Positions 29,600 to 42,194 of a DNA stretch of 64,000 nt are shown in pieces (position 1 is the stretch's first letter; each line of letters begins with the position of its first letter). Origin of the DNA: Pseudomonas azerbaijanoccidentalis (GTDB taxonomy: Bacteria > Pseudomonadota > Gammaproteobacteria > Pseudomonadales > Pseudomonadaceae); assembly GCF_019145495.1 (NCBI RefSeq), contig NZ_JAHSTU010000004.1, positions 1-64,000 on the forward strand. Reading direction: 5' to 3'. Both the position numbers and the translations under genes were made by a program. The notes under the pieces were generated by a model. That model saw nothing but the letters and a program-made list of their open reading frames with translations, did no database searches and was not told where the DNA came from.

Positions 29600-30367
29600 C
29601 TAGCGAAAATCCCGCCGCTGACGAATCAACGTGTAGGCACTGTGCAACTCTCGGGTTTTCTCCGTCGCCTCACGCACCTGCGACGCCGTCGCCCCGCTGC
29701 CGGCAATTTTGTCCGGGTGATGCCGGCTGAGCAGGCGACGGTAGGCACGCTTGATCTGCTCCGGTTCACTGGTGGCCGACACCCCCAACAACCGCAAGGC
29801 ATCCTGATAGCTCACAACGCTGTTGCCCAACGGCCGCTTCTGCGGCTCGTAGTCGTGGGCCAACGCCTGGACCTGATGCGTCGTCCAACCCAGCCATTTG
29901 CCCCATTGCGCGAGCAGTTCGCGTTCCTGATGGCCGGCGCGGCCATCGGCCCAGACCATCCGCCAGCAGGCGCGCAAGACACCTTCGGCCGCGTGCGGTT
30001 GATTGCTCAACCGCCGCAAGTAACCGCGCAACTGGTCGTTGCCCGACTTGCCGCGATTGAACGCGGCGATCGCCCGGCGTTGTGCCGATTCGCTCATTTC
30101 CAGCGAGCGCATTTCCTGGCGCGCCTGCTGGATATGCCCGTCGACCACCCGACCGTCGCACTTGGCCAGCCTGCCGAGCAACACGAACAGCAATTCATCG
30201 TTGCGCAGAACAGGACGACCGCCGAGTTTTTCACGCAAATGCGCCCAGCTCTGCAGGTGCATGCGCCGATCCAGCGCCTGCCCCAGCAAAGCACCGAGCA
30301 TGGCCCCCGGAATGCTGGCAATGGCAAAACCTGCTCCGGCTCCGATCAGAGTCCCTGGCCACAGCAT
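29600..30367 (-). CDS. djlA: DjlA-like membrane-anchored J-domain co-chaperone
   Basis: This 255-residue protein has an N-terminal hydrophobic segment, a central TerB-like domain and a C-terminal J domain with the HPD motif in LSRHHPDKI. J proteins stimulate DnaK. The architecture and length match DjlA. It follows murU with a one-base gap, so it is probably co-transcribed as amgK-murU-djlA. Confidence 0.87.
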   Translation of the reverse strand: MLWPGTLIGAGAGFAIASIPGAMLGALLGQALDRRMHLQSWAHLREKLGGRPVLRNDELLFVLLGRLAKCDGRVVDGHIQQARQEMRSLEMSESAQRRAIAAFNRGKSGNDQLRGYLRRLSNQPHAAEGVLRACWRMVWADGRAGHQERELLAQWGKWLGWTTHQVQALAHDYEPQKRPLGNSVVSYQDALRLLGVSATSEPEQIKRAYRRLLSRHHPDKIAGSGATASQVREATEKTRELHSAYTLIRQRRDFR

Positions 30368-30368
30368 C

Positions 30369-32056
<1,688 letters not shown>

Positions 32057-32186
32057 TGCAAGGGTCTCCGACGGCGCTAGCCGTCAAGCGGGTCATGCTT
32101 TATTATCCAGCATCTTTTTCAGACCATCGAGAGGCGTGCGGCCCACACCGCGGGCAGATGGCACGCAGGAAGCCCGGACTAATAAG

Positions 32187-34985
32187 ATGGCATTGAAATC
32201 CCCCGCGTTTCGTAAAAAATTTCCGTTGTTGGTAACCGGCAGTCTGCTGGCCTTGCAACCCCTCGCCACTTCCTTCGTGGTCGCCGCGGAACAGTATGAC
32301 TGCTCAGTCTCTGCTTCGGGTGCCTGGGACTGTGCGCCAAAGTCGCCGGCGGCTGCATTGCCTCCGCGTCCGGTGCATGACGGTAGCGCCGTTTCCGCGA
32401 CCGGTGAAACCCCGGCCGAGGAAGGTACCAGCGAAGACACCGGTGCCAAGACTGCACTGGTGACCGAGTCCAAGGGCCGAGGCCTGAAGTCGCGTAGCGA
32501 AGACTACAGTCACCTCGACTGGGTTCCCCGCGAGCAGCTCACCGCAGCGCAACTGGCTGAAACCGGTCCTTATTGCTCTGGTTCCTATATCGAACCGATT
32601 CGTCCTGGCATGAATGACAAGACGAATAAAAGCGACGCGCCCACCTTTATCGGCGCGAAAGCTTCGCGCTATAAGCAGGATGAGCAAGTTGCCACCTTGG
32701 CCGGTGACGTGGTCATGCGTCAGGGCAGCATGCAGGTCGAAGCCGACGAAGCCAACCTTTACCAGGCCGAGAGCCGTGGTGAGCTGAGCGGTAACGTGCG
32801 CATTCGCGACAACGGTGCCCTGATCGTGGGCGACCACGCCGACGTGCAGCTCGACACTGGTGAAGCGAAGGTCGACAACGCCGAATACGTGATGCACAAA
32901 TCCCGTATCCGCGGTAACGCGCTGTACGCCAAACGTGCCGAGAACGCCATCATCCGCCTCAAGGATGGTACGTACACCACGTGTGAACCGAACAGCAACG
33001 CCTGGCAGCTCAAGGGCAACAACATCACCCTGAACCCAGCCACCGGCTTCGGTACCGCGACCAACGTGACACTGCGGGTCAAGGACATTCCGGTCCTGTA
33101 CACGCCGTACATCTATTTCCCGATCGACGACCGTCGCCAGTCCGGCTTCCTGCCGCCGACCATCGGCAGCGGCACCGATACCGGCTTCCTGCTGGTCACT
33201 CCGTACTACTTCAACCTGGCACCGAACTACGATGCCACGTTGTACCCACGCTACATGAGCAAGCGCGGCTTGTTGATGGAAGGCGAATTCCGCTACCTGA
33301 CCAAGTCCAGCGAAGGTCAGTTCGGCGCCGCTTACCTCAACGACGAAGAGGACGAGCGCAAGCTGCAGACCGACTACGAAAAAACCCGCTACATGTACAA
33401 CTGGCAGCACAAGGGTGGTCTGGACTCGCGTGTCTTCACGCAAGTCGACTACACCAAGATCAGCGATCCTTATTACTTCCAGGATCTGCAGACTGACCAG
33501 ATCGGGGTTAAAAGCTCGGACTTCGTGAACCAGCAGGGCTCCGTCAGCTACCGCGGCGATAGCTACACCGCTCGCATCAACGCACAGGCGTATCAGCTGG
33601 CAACCGTCTCCAACATCACGCCGTATGACCGTTTGCCGCAAATCACCTTTGATGGTGCGCTGCCGATGCATCCAGGCGGCCTGGATTTCAGCTACAACAC
33701 TGAAATCGTTCGGTTTGACCGGGATCTGCAAAACGGTAGCTTCACCGACGAAGATGGCAATGTATCCCCGCGCCTCGACACCAACGTTCAAGGTCTGGCC
33801 CGCGCCACCGGTGATCGCCTCAACCTTGCACCGGCTGTAAGCTTGCCGATGCAGGCGTCTTATGGCTACATAACGCCAAAGCTCAAGTACCAGTACACGC
33901 AATACCAACTGGACCTGGACAGCATCGGCAAAAACCAGATTGCTGCGCAGACTGCAGAACAGAACCAGCTGAATGGCACGTTTGACAGCAACCAAAACCG
34001 CGGCGTACCGATCGCCAGCATCGACAGTGGTCTGTACTTCGATCGCAACACCCAATGGTTTGGCAAGAATTATCGCCAGACCCTCGAACCGCGCCTGTTC
34101 TACCTGTATGTCCCGGAAAAGGATCAGGAAGACATCCCGGTATTCGACACCAGTGAATACACCTTCAACTATGCGTCGCTGTTCCGTGACAACCGCTTCT
34201 CCGGCGCCGACCGTGTCGGTGACGAGAACAAATTGTCCCTGGGCGTGACCAGCCGCTGGATCGAAGACAACGGTTTCGAGCGCCAACGCGTCAGCGTCGG
34301 CCAGGCTCTGTACTTCAAGGATCGTGAAGTTCAGTTGCCGGGCATTGATGCAAAAACCCGCGATGACGCACAGTCCAACGTTTCTCCTTACGCGCTGGAG
34401 TACGAATACCGCTTCAACCGTGACTGGCGCACCACAGCTGACTACAACTGGGACCCGGACAGCCGCAGCCCTCGCTCGGGCAGCGCGATGTTCCACTACC
34501 AGCCTGAAGACAACCCGAACAAGGTCATCAACGCTGGCTATCGCTATCGCAATGACCAGGTCCGTTACGACCAGAACACCGGTAAATGGCAAGTGGGCGG
34601 TGGTGACTATGGCACCCCGGGCCAGCCAGGTTATGTGAAGGATTACTACAAGATCCAACAGCACGACTTCTCGGTCATCTGGCCGATCGTGCCGCAATGG
34701 AACGCCATCAGCCGCTGGCAGTACGACTACAACCGCAACCGTACGCTGGAAGCCTTCGGTGGTTTCGAGTACGACAACTGCTGCTGGAAACTGCGCCTGA
34801 TCAACCGTTACTGGGTTTCCTACGACGAATTCAGTCAGGAAGCACCGCAAAACGAAAAAGGCGACCACGGCGTCTTCCTCCAAATTGTTCTGAAGGGACT
34901 CGGCGGCCTGACTGGCGCCAAAGTAGAGAGCTTCCTCGACAAAGGCATCCAAGGTTATCGTGAACGTGAAGACCAAGCTTTCTGA
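32187..34985 (+). CDS. lptD: LPS-assembly protein LptD
   Basis: LptD is the essential outer-membrane beta-barrel that inserts lipopolysaccharide, working with LptE. The 932-residue protein has a signal peptide ending near FVVAAEQYD, a periplasmic OstA/LptA-like domain around residues 150-300 ([13 protein letters not shown]) and a long beta-rich barrel. Cysteines in YDCS and WDCA at the N-terminus and the DNCCWK pair near the C-terminus fit the disulfide pattern. The ATG at 32187 gives the signal peptide. surA begins within its last 26 bp. Confidence 0.95.
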   Translation: MALKSPAFRKKFPLLVTGSLLALQPLATSFVVAAEQYDCSVSASGAWDCAPKSPAAALPPRPVHDGSAVSATGETPAEEGTSEDTGAKTALVTESKGRGLKSRSEDYSHLDWVPREQLTAAQLAETGPYCSGSYIEPIRPGMNDKTNKSDAPTFIGAKASRYKQDEQVATLAGDVVMRQGSMQVEADEANLYQAESRGELSGNVRIRDNGALIVGDHADVQLDTGEAKVDNAEYVMHKSRIRGNALYAKRAENAIIRLKDGTYTTCEPNSNAWQLKGNNITLNPATGFGTATNVTLRVKDIPVLYTPYIYFPIDDRRQSGFLPPTIGSGTDTGFLLVTPYYFNLAPNYDATLYPRYMSKRGLLMEGEFRYLTKSSEGQFGAAYLNDEEDERKLQTDYEKTRYMYNWQHKGGLDSRVFTQVDYTKISDPYYFQDLQTDQIGVKSSDFVNQQGSVSYRGDSYTARINAQAYQLATVSNITPYDRLPQITFDGALPMHPGGLDFSYNTEIVRFDRDLQNGSFTDEDGNVSPRLDTNVQGLARATGDRLNLAPAVSLPMQASYGYITPKLKYQYTQYQLDLDSIGKNQIAAQTAEQNQLNGTFDSNQNRGVPIASIDSGLYFDRNTQWFGKNYRQTLEPRLFYLYVPEKDQEDIPVFDTSEYTFNYASLFRDNRFSGADRVGDENKLSLGVTSRWIEDNGFERQRVSVGQALYFKDREVQLPGIDAKTRDDAQSNVSPYALEYEYRFNRDWRTTADYNWDPDSRSPRSGSAMFHYQPEDNPNKVINAGYRYRNDQVRYDQNTGKWQVGGGDYGTPGQPGYVKDYYKIQQHDFSVIWPIVPQWNAISRWQYDYNRNRTLEAFGGFEYDNCCWKLRLINRYWVSYDEFSQEAPQNEKGDHGVFLQIVLKGLGGLTGAKVESFLDKGIQGYREREDQAF

Positions 34986-36282
34986 TTGTCTGCGCCCGCT
35001 GTTGCTGGGCGCGCTGTTCCTGGGTACCGCGGCTAACGCCGCGGTACAGTCCATCGATAAAGTGGTGGCCATTGTCGATAACGACGTGGTCATGCAGAGC
35101 CAACTGGACCAGCGCGTCCATGAAGTTCAGCAAACCATCGCCAAGCGCGGCACTGCCGTGCCACCGGCCAGCGTACTGGAGCAACAGGTGCTTGAGCGCC
35201 TGATCGTCGAGAACCTGCAATTGCAGATCGGCGAACGCTCCGGCATCCGCATTACCGATGAAGAACTGAACCAGGCTGTTGGCACTATCGCCCAGCGCAA
35301 CAATATGTCGGTCGACCAGTTCCGCGCCGCCCTGACCCGCGACGGCCTGTCTTACGACGACGCTCGTGACCAGATCCGCCGCGAAATGGTCATCAGCCGT
35401 GTGCGTCAGCGCCGTGTGGCCGAACGCATCCAGGTCTCCGAGCAGGAAGTGAAGAACTTCCTGGCTTCTGACCTTGGCAAAATGCAGCTGTCGGAAGAGT
35501 TCCGCCTGGCCAACATCCTGATCCCAACGCCGGAAAGCGCCAACTCCGACGCGATTCAGAATGCTGCCAAACAGGCTGACGCGATTTATCAGCAGCTCAA
35601 GCAAGGCGCTGACTTCGGTCAACTGGCCATCGCCAAATCCGCCAGTGAAACTGCTCTGGAAGGCGGCGACATGGGCTGGCGTAAAGCCGCCCAACTGCCA
35701 CCTCCTTTCGATCGTCTGCTGAGCAGCATGACCGTCGGCGACGTGACCCAGCCAATGCGCACGCCGGGCGGCTTCATCATCTTGAAGATCCTCGACAAGC
35801 GTGGCGGCGAAACCCAGATGCGCGATGAAGTGCACGTGCGTCACATTCTGGTCAAACCGAGCCCGATCCGCGACGAAGCTAAAACCAAGGCGCTGGTTGA
35901 ATCGCTCTACACCCGTATCGAAGCGGGCGAAGACTTCGGCGAACTGGCGAAAAGCTATTCGGAAGACCCGGGTTCTGCGCTCAACGGCGGCGACTTGAGC
36001 TGGATCGACCCGAACGCCCTGGTTCCGGAGTTCCGCGAAGTGATGGCCAAGACCCCACAAGGTCAACTGTCCAAGCCGTTCCAGACTCAATATGGCTGGC
36101 ACGTACTGGAAGTCCTTGGCCGTCGCGCCACCGATAGCACCACCCAGGCTCGTGAGCAACAAGCCATGACCGTACTGCGCAACCGCAAATACGATGAAGA
36201 GCTGCAAACCTGGCTGCGTCAGATCCGTGACGAAGCGTACGTAGAAATCAAACTCCCTGGCGCCGACCAGGCAGCGCAGTGA
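34960..36282 (+). CDS. surA: Periplasmic chaperone and prolyl isomerase SurA
   Basis: SurA carries outer-membrane proteins such as LptD through the periplasm. The 440 residues comprise a signal peptide, an N-terminal chaperone domain and two parvulin-type isomerase domains, with VRHILVKPS and GGDLSWIDP in the second. The start is a GTG at 34960 with an AAGG site 5 bp upstream; a second in-frame GTG at 34966 is possible. It overlaps lptD by 26 bp and its stop overlaps the pdxA start. Confidence 0.94.
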   Translation: MNVKTKLSDCLRPLLLGALFLGTAANAAVQSIDKVVAIVDNDVVMQSQLDQRVHEVQQTIAKRGTAVPPASVLEQQVLERLIVENLQLQIGERSGIRITDEELNQAVGTIAQRNNMSVDQFRAALTRDGLSYDDARDQIRREMVISRVRQRRVAERIQVSEQEVKNFLASDLGKMQLSEEFRLANILIPTPESANSDAIQNAAKQADAIYQQLKQGADFGQLAIAKSASETALEGGDMGWRKAAQLPPPFDRLLSSMTVGDVTQPMRTPGGFIILKILDKRGGETQMRDEVHVRHILVKPSPIRDEAKTKALVESLYTRIEAGEDFGELAKSYSEDPGSALNGGDLSWIDPNALVPEFREVMAKTPQGQLSKPFQTQYGWHVLEVLGRRATDSTTQAREQQAMTVLRNRKYDEELQTWLRQIRDEAYVEIKLPGADQAAQ

Positions 36283-37268
36283 AACCCAAACGTTTCGCGC
36301 TGACACCCGGCGAACCGGCCGGCATAGGTCCAGACCTGTGCCTGCTGCTCGCCTCGCAAGCCCAGCCACACCCCCTGATTGCCATCACCAGCCGCGACCT
36401 GCTCCTTGAGCGGGCCGCGCAGCTCGGTGTGGCCGTCGACTTGTTGCCGGTTACGCCGGACAACTGGCCAGACCTGCCTGCACCAGCCAACAGTTTGTAT
36501 GTCTGGGATACACCGCTGAACGCCAAGGTCATCGCGGGGCAACTGGACAAGGCCAATGCGGCTTTCGTTCTTGAAACCCTGACCCGCGCCGGCCAAGGCT
36601 GCCTGGACGGACACTTTGCCGGCATGATCACCGCCCCGGTGCATAAGGGTGTGATCAATGAATCCGGAATCGCCTTCTCAGGGCACACTGAATTCCTCGC
36701 CGACCTGACCCATACCGCGCAAGTGGTGATGATGCTCGCCACCCGCGGTTTGCGCGTGGCACTGGTCACGACCCACCTGCCCCTTCGCGAGATCGCCGAT
36801 GCGATCACTCCCGAGCGCCTGGAACGGGTCACGCGAATTCTGCATACCGATCTGCAAGAAAAGTTCGGCATCGCCCAGCCGCGCATCCTGGTGTGCGGGC
36901 TCAACCCCCACGCTGGCGAAGGCGGACATCTGGGCCATGAAGAAATCGATATCATCGAACCCACATTAGAGCGCCTGCGCGGCGAAGGCATGGACCTGCG
37001 CGGTCCGCTGCCCGCCGACACTCTGTTTACCCCCAAATATCTGGAGCACTGCGACGCAGTGCTGGCGATGTACCACGACCAGGGTCTGCCTGTGCTGAAA
37101 TACAAAGGCTTCGGCGCGGCAGTCAACGTGACCCTCGGCCTGCCGATCATCCGCACCTCGGTCGACCACGGCACCGCCCTGGACTTGGCCGGGAGCGGCA
37201 AGATCGACACCGGCAGCCTGCAAGTCGCCCTGGAAACCGCCTACCAGATGGCCGAGACCCGTTTATGA
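36279..37268 (+). CDS. pdxA: 4-hydroxythreonine-4-phosphate dehydrogenase
   Basis: PdxA oxidises 4-phosphohydroxythreonine in the DXP-dependent pyridoxal phosphate pathway. The 329-residue protein starts [18 protein letters not shown] and has the metal-binding histidines in [14 protein letters not shown]. The start is a GTG that overlaps the surA stop codon, and its own end overlaps the rsmA start by 4 bp. This gene order is old and conserved in gammaproteobacteria. Confidence 0.95.
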   Translation: MKPKRFALTPGEPAGIGPDLCLLLASQAQPHPLIAITSRDLLLERAAQLGVAVDLLPVTPDNWPDLPAPANSLYVWDTPLNAKVIAGQLDKANAAFVLETLTRAGQGCLDGHFAGMITAPVHKGVINESGIAFSGHTEFLADLTHTAQVVMMLATRGLRVALVTTHLPLREIADAITPERLERVTRILHTDLQEKFGIAQPRILVCGLNPHAGEGGHLGHEEIDIIEPTLERLRGEGMDLRGPLPADTLFTPKYLEHCDAVLAMYHDQGLPVLKYKGFGAAVNVTLGLPIIRTSVDHGTALDLAGSGKIDTGSLQVALETAYQMAETRL

Positions 37269-38083
37269 CCGAGCAATACCAACACAAGGCCCGCAAGCGC
37301 TTTGGCCAGAACTTCCTGCACGATGCCGGCGTTATCGACCGCATTCTGCGCTCCATTCATGCCAAGGCAGATGATCGCCTGCTGGAAATCGGCCCGGGCC
37401 AGGGTGCCCTCACCCAAGGCCTGCTCAGCAGCGGGGCGCAACTCGACGTAGTGGAACTGGACAAGGACCTGATCCCGATCCTCAACCAGCAGTTCGCCGA
37501 CAAGAGCAATTTCAACCTGCACCAGGGTGATGCGCTGAAGTTTGACTTCAATAGCCTGAACGCTGCGCCTGGCAGCCTGCGCGTGGTCGGCAATCTGCCG
37601 TACAACATCTCCACGCCGCTGATTTTCCACCTGCTGCACAACTCCCACCTGATCCGCGACATGCACTTCATGCTGCAAAAAGAAGTGGTCGAGCGTCTGG
37701 CGGCAGGCCCAGGTGGTGGTGATTGGGGCCGGTTGTCGATCATGGTTCAGTATCACTGCCGGGTTGAGCATCTGTTCAACGTCGGTCCGGGTGCGTTCAA
37801 CCCGCCACCAAAAGTAGACTCGGCCATCGTGCGCCTGGTGCCTCACGCCGTGTTGCCGCACCCTGCCAAAGACCACAAACTGCTGGAGCGCGTTGTGCGC
37901 GAAGCCTTCAACCAGCGCCGCAAAACCCTGCGCAACACCCTCAAGCTACTGCTGAGCAACGCCGAAATCGAAGCCGCCGGCGTCGATGGCAGCCTGCGTC
38001 CCGAGCAGCTCGATCTGGCTGCTTTCGTGCGCCTCGCCGACAAGCTCAGCGAGCAACCGCTGCAAAAGCCAGCGGACGCCTGA
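37265..38083 (+). CDS. rsmA: 16S rRNA dimethyladenosine transferase RsmA (KsgA)
   Basis: RsmA dimethylates the two adjacent adenines near the 3' end of 16S rRNA during 30S assembly. The 272-residue methyltransferase has the motifs [20 protein letters not shown] for SAM binding, and NLPYNIST for the target-adenine pocket. Its ATGA start overlaps the end of pdxA. The name follows KsgA usage and is unrelated to the RNA-binding regulator also called RsmA. Confidence 0.95.
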   Translation: MTEQYQHKARKRFGQNFLHDAGVIDRILRSIHAKADDRLLEIGPGQGALTQGLLSSGAQLDVVELDKDLIPILNQQFADKSNFNLHQGDALKFDFNSLNAAPGSLRVVGNLPYNISTPLIFHLLHNSHLIRDMHFMLQKEVVERLAAGPGGGDWGRLSIMVQYHCRVEHLFNVGPGAFNPPPKVDSAIVRLVPHAVLPHPAKDHKLLERVVREAFNQRRKTLRNTLKLLLSNAEIEAAGVDGSLRPEQLDLAAFVRLADKLSEQPLQKPADA

Positions 38084-38206
38084 CAGCGCCGATGCGTTAT
38101 CGGGTAGGACACCAGCGCCCATGTCTGGTTTACTACCCGGTACTTGGCCTAGACTGAACCTCATCAGCTACGCCCCGCGTCCCGCTTCGTTTTTAAGGCC
38201 TCTTGC

Positions 38207-38587
38207 ATGTCCGATCCTCGTTATCAGGTCGACGTCAGCGTCGTCACCCGCTATCTGGCAGAACAATCGCAACCCGAACACGACCGCTTTGCCTTCGCCT
38301 ATACCATCACCGTACAAAACAATGGTCTGATACCGGCCAAGCTGTTGTCACGGCACTGGGTGATTACCGATGGCGACGGACACGTTGAAGAGGTGCGTGG
38401 CGCGGGCGTGGTTGGCCAGCAGCCGCTGATCGAGGTGGGCAAGAGCCACACCTACAGTAGCGGCACGGTCATGACCACCAAGGTCGGCACCATGCAGGGC
38501 AGCTATCAGATGATTGCCGACGACGGTAAACACTTCGATGCGCTCATTGCGCCGTTCCGCCTGGCAGTGCCGGGGTCGTTGCACTGA
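38207..38587 (+). CDS. apaG: ApaG protein
   Basis: ApaG is a small fibronectin-like protein of uncertain role, named for its linkage to apaH. It is 126 residues with the conserved [19 protein letters not shown] and [20 protein letters not shown]. It begins 123 bp after rsmA, and its stop overlaps the apaH start by one base, so the pair is translated together. Confidence 0.94.
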   Translation: MSDPRYQVDVSVVTRYLAEQSQPEHDRFAFAYTITVQNNGLIPAKLLSRHWVITDGDGHVEEVRGAGVVGQQPLIEVGKSHTYSSGTVMTTKVGTMQGSYQMIADDGKHFDALIAPFRLAVPGSLH

Positions 38588-39471
38588 TGGCAACGTATGC
38601 CGTCGGCGACCTGCAAGGCTGCCTTGAAGCGCTGCAGTGCCTGCTCAAACAAGTTGCTTTCGATCCAGCCAAGGATCATTTGTGGCTGGTCGGCGACCTG
38701 GTCAACCGTGGCCCGCAATCGCTCGAAACCTTGCGCTTCCTCTATAGCATCCGTGAATCGCTGGTGTGCGTGCTCGGCAACCATGACCTGCACCTGCTGG
38801 CCGCCGGGCGAAACATCGAACGCCTGAAGAAAGGCGACACGCTGCGCGAAATCATCGAAGCCCCCGATTGCGCCGAGTTGCTGGACTGGTTACGCCAGCA
38901 AAAGCTCATGCATTACGACGAACAACGAAACACCGCACTGGTGCACGCAGGCATTCCACCGCAGTGGTCCTTGCGCAAGGCCCTGAAGTGCGCGGACGAA
39001 GTCGAAACCGCGCTGCGTGACGATAACCTGCTCCCGCCTTACCTTGATGGCATGTACGGCAATGATCCGGCGAAATGGGACAACGACCTCAAAGGCGTTA
39101 CGCGCCTGCGGGTAATCACCAACTATTTCACGCGGATGCGCTTCTGTACGGCCGAGGGCAAACTCGACCTCAAGAGCAAGGAAGGCCTCGGTACCGCGCC
39201 AGCAGGCTACAAGCCCTGGTTCCAGCACAAGGAACGCAAGACCAAGGACCTGAAGATCATCTTCGGTCACTGGGCTGCACTGGAAGGCAAAGTCGATGAT
39301 CCAGGGATCTTCGCGCTGGACACTGGCTGTGTCTGGGGCGGCGCCCTGACACTGATGAATGTCGACACCCTTGAACGCCTGTCCTGCAAATGCGACGAGC
39401 ACGGCCATGCCGCTGCGCCACCAGTCGCCCCACCCATTTCCGAACCATCGTCAGTCAGCGCTCCGCGTTAG
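38587..39471 (+). CDS. apaH: Symmetrical bis(5'-nucleosyl)-tetraphosphatase
   Basis: ApaH cleaves Ap4A to two ADP and removes Np4 RNA caps. The 294-residue metallophosphatase has [20 protein letters not shown] and LGNHDLHLL, which carry the metal ligands. The C-terminal tail from about residue 280 is Pro/Ser-rich and probably disordered. It follows apaG directly and precedes glpE by 33 bp. Confidence 0.95.
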   Translation: MATYAVGDLQGCLEALQCLLKQVAFDPAKDHLWLVGDLVNRGPQSLETLRFLYSIRESLVCVLGNHDLHLLAAGRNIERLKKGDTLREIIEAPDCAELLDWLRQQKLMHYDEQRNTALVHAGIPPQWSLRKALKCADEVETALRDDNLLPPYLDGMYGNDPAKWDNDLKGVTRLRVITNYFTRMRFCTAEGKLDLKSKEGLGTAPAGYKPWFQHKERKTKDLKIIFGHWAALEGKVDDPGIFALDTGCVWGGALTLMNVDTLERLSCKCDEHGHAAAPPVAPPISEPSSVSAPR

Positions 39472-39504
39472 ACTGCGCTTACAGCCGAACCACAGGAACC
39501 CGCC

Positions 39505-39834
39505 ATGAGCGAATTCAAACGCATTCCCCCGGAACAGGCCCAGACCCTGCGCGAACAAGGCGCCGTGGTGGTCGACGTCCGTGATCCAGCCACTTTCGCG
39601 GCCCTGCACATCAGCGGCTCGAAGCACCTGGACAACCATTCCCTGCACGCCTTCATCCAGGGCGCCGACCTCGACGCACCGACCGTGGTGGTTTGCTACC
39701 ACGGCAACTCCAGCCAAGGCGCTGCCGCCTACCTGGTCAGCCAGGGCTTCTCCGACGTTTACAGCATGGATGGCGGTTTTGAGCTGTGGCGCACGACGTA
39801 TCCTTCAGAAACGGCGCAAGGCACTTCCGAATAA
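39505..39834 (+). CDS. glpE: Thiosulfate sulfurtransferase GlpE (rhodanese)
   Basis: A single-domain rhodanese of 109 residues that transfers sulfur from thiosulfate to an acceptor such as thioredoxin or cyanide. The active-site loop is [10 protein letters not shown], with the catalytic cysteine first. It lies at the end of the lptD-to-apaH series, 33 bp after apaH. Two hairpins follow within 70 bp of its stop. Confidence 0.93.
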   Translation: MSEFKRIPPEQAQTLREQGAVVVDVRDPATFAALHISGSKHLDNHSLHAFIQGADLDAPTVVVCYHGNSSQGAAAYLVSQGFSDVYSMDGGFELWRTTYPSETAQGTSE

Positions 39835-40131
39835 TTTTTTTGTAACACGCAAGCCCGCGGCTGCCGTGGGCTCGCGCGGTGGCAGACGAACGGTCTGCCA
39901 CAACTAATTACGTATCTCGCCTTTACCTCCTGAATTCCCAACTATCCTTAAGCGCAGGCCATCCAAAACAGGGGAGAGCCGGTACACCGGCGCGCGGATC
40001 ATCGGGAGTAGCTTTCGGAGGCGTCAGCTTCGAAAGGTTTCTGGGGGGTAAACAGCGACTGCCTGTTCGGTTGCTGCCAGCATCGACTGAATGATCCGGC
40101 GTCGGCTCCACGTATCGAGCGAGGTGACGTC
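39835..40131 (+). promoter_or_regulatory. Long leader and promoter region of prkA
   Basis: This 297-bp gap has no credible gene. Two hairpins lie near the glpE end: AGCCCGCGG/CCGTGGGCT (39852-39872) and the perfect GTGGCAGAC/GTCTGCCAC (39879-39901). The second half holds the palindrome CCGGTACACCGG and a stem AGCGAC/GTTGCT. In E. coli the homologous operon depends on stationary-phase sigma S and sigma 54. I could not find a clean -24/-12 pair. Confidence 0.5.
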
Positions 40132-42054
40132 ATGAGTATCTTTAGCCACTTCCAACAACGTTTCGAGTCCACACGCCAGGAAGAACTCTCGCTGCAAGAG
40201 TATCTTGAGCTGTGCAAAAAGGACCGCAGCGCCTACGTTTCCGCCGCCGAGCGTTTGTTGCTGGCCATCGGTGAACCGGAGCTGCTCGACACCTCGACCA
40301 ACTCGAGGCTGTCACGAATTTTCTCCAACAAGGTCATCCGACGCTATCCGGCCTTTGAAGACTTCCACGGGATGGAAGAATGCATCGACCAGATCGTGTC
40401 GTATTTCCGCCATGCCGCCCAAGGCCTGGAAGAGAAGAAACAAATCCTCTACCTGCTCGGCCCTGTCGGTGGCGGTAAATCGTCCCTGGCCGAGAAGCTC
40501 AAGCAACTGATGGAAAAAGTGCCCTTCTATGCCATCAAGGGCTCGCCGGTTTTCGAGTCGCCATTGGGGCTGTTCAACTCCACAGAAGATGGGGCCATCC
40601 TCGAGGAAGACTTCGGCATCCCACGGCGCTACCTCAACACCATCATGTCGCCATGGGCCACTAAACGCCTGGCCGAATTCGGTGGCGACATCAGTCAGTT
40701 CCGCGTGGTGAAACTCTACCCGTCGATCCTCAACCAGATCGCCGTGGCCAAAACCGAACCGGGCGACGAAAACAACCAGGACATCTCGGCACTGGTCGGT
40801 AAGGTCGATATTCGCAAACTGGAAGAATTCCCGCAGAACGACGCCGACGCTTACAGCTACTCGGGCGCACTGTGCCGGGCCAACCAGGGCCTGATGGAAT
40901 TCGTCGAAATGTTCAAGGCACCGATCAAGGTGCTGCACCCACTGTTGACCGCCACCCAGGAAGGTAACTACAACAGTACCGAAGGTCTTGGCGCGATTCC
41001 GTTCACCGGGATCCTGCTCGCTCACTCCAACGAATCGGAATGGCACACCTTCCGCAACAACAAGAACAACGAGGCGTTCATCGACCGGATCTACATCGTC
41101 AAAGTGCCGTACTGCCTGCGGGTCAGCGACGAAGTGAAGATCTACGACAAACTGTTGTTCAACAGCTCGCTGGCCAAGGCCCATTGCGCGCCCGACACCT
41201 TGAAGATGCTGGCCCAGTTCACTGTTCTTTCGCGCCTGAAGGAGCCGGAAAACTCCAACATCTACTCGAAGATGCGCGTGTATGACGGCGAGAACCTCAA
41301 AGACACCGATCCGAAAGCCAAGTCGATCCAGGAATACCGCGACAACGCGGGTGTCGACGAGGGCATGAATGGCCTGTCGACCCGTTTCGCGTTCAAGATC
41401 CTGTCGAAGGTGTTCAACTTCGATCCGCACGAAATCGCCGCCAACCCGGTGCATCTGCTCTACGTGCTGGAGCAACAGATCGAGCAGGAACAGTTCCAGG
41501 CCGAGACCCGCGAACGCTACCTGCGCTTCCTCAAGGAGTATCTGGCACCGCGTTATATCGAATTCATCGGCAAGGAGATCCAGACTGCCTACCTCGAGTC
41601 TTACAGCGAGTACGGCCAGAACATCTTCGATCGTTACGTGCTGTACGCCGACTTCTGGATTCAGGACCAGGAATACCGCGACCCGGAAACCGGCGAAATC
41701 CTCAACCGCGTGGCATTGAACGAGGAGCTGGAAAAAATCGAAAAACCGGCCGGCATCAGCAATCCGAAGGATTTCCGCAACGAAATCGTCAACTTCGTCC
41801 TGCGTGCCCGGGCCAACAACAACGGCAAAAACCCAACCTGGCTCAGCTACGAAAAACTGCGGGTGGTTATCGAGAAGAAAATGTTCTCCAACACCGAGGA
41901 CCTGCTGCCGGTCATCAGCTTCAATGCCAAGGCCAGCAAAGAGGACCAGCAGAAGCACAACGACTTCGTCACACGGATGGTCGAGCGGGGTTACACCGAC
42001 AAACAGGTACGACTGCTGTCCGAGTGGTATCTGCGGGTCAGAAAATCACAGTGA
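40132..42054 (+). CDS. prkA: PrkA-type serine protein kinase (YeaG)
   Basis: PrkA/YeaG is an AAA-type protein with a kinase-like C-terminal region, linked to stationary-phase and nitrogen-starvation responses. The 640-residue protein has a Walker A GPVGGGKSSL near residue 110 and the N-terminal AAA_PrkA domain. It leads the three-gene set prkA-yeaH-spoVR, found together in many proteobacteria. The kinase activity reported for homologues has not been shown for this protein. Confidence 0.94.
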   Translation: MSIFSHFQQRFESTRQEELSLQEYLELCKKDRSAYVSAAERLLLAIGEPELLDTSTNSRLSRIFSNKVIRRYPAFEDFHGMEECIDQIVSYFRHAAQGLEEKKQILYLLGPVGGGKSSLAEKLKQLMEKVPFYAIKGSPVFESPLGLFNSTEDGAILEEDFGIPRRYLNTIMSPWATKRLAEFGGDISQFRVVKLYPSILNQIAVAKTEPGDENNQDISALVGKVDIRKLEEFPQNDADAYSYSGALCRANQGLMEFVEMFKAPIKVLHPLLTATQEGNYNSTEGLGAIPFTGILLAHSNESEWHTFRNNKNNEAFIDRIYIVKVPYCLRVSDEVKIYDKLLFNSSLAKAHCAPDTLKMLAQFTVLSRLKEPENSNIYSKMRVYDGENLKDTDPKAKSIQEYRDNAGVDEGMNGLSTRFAFKILSKVFNFDPHEIAANPVHLLYVLEQQIEQEQFQAETRERYLRFLKEYLAPRYIEFIGKEIQTAYLESYSEYGQNIFDRYVLYADFWIQDQEYRDPETGEILNRVALNEELEKIEKPAGISNPKDFRNEIVNFVLRARANNNGKNPTWLSYEKLRVVIEKKMFSNTEDLLPVISFNAKASKEDQQKHNDFVTRMVERGYTDKQVRLLSEWYLRVRKSQ

Positions 42055-42194
42055 GGCAGCGGCAAGCGGCAAGCTACAAGCCTCAAGCACACCGAGTGGG
42101 TGCTTGAGGCCCGTTTTTCCAGCCACCGCTTGCTTTGAAAGCTTTGAGCTTGCGGCTTGAAGCTTGTAACTGGAAGCTGCCCGGAGGGCTCCCT
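42055..42194. repeat. Nested inverted repeat between prkA and yeaH
   Basis: An inner perfect 10-bp stem GCCTCAAGCA/TGCTTGAGGC (42080-42110) is followed by GTTTTT (42113-42118) and could weaken transcription. Outside it, AGCGGCAAGCTACAAGCCTC and the downstream GCTTGCGGCTTGAAGCTTG form a wider imperfect inverted repeat. The yeaH ribosome-binding site GGAGG lies at 42183. Confidence 0.7.

Noticed and set aside
32304..35093. Open frame of 929 codons on the minus strand across lptD
   Set aside because: It mirrors lptD codon structure, is rich in Val/Ala/Arg, and shows no motif. Long antisense frames are common in GC-rich DNA.
39879..40094. Small open frames in both strands of the prkA upstream region
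   Set aside because: No ribosome-binding site, no recognisable sequence, and they run through the hairpins; a regulatory region is more likely.
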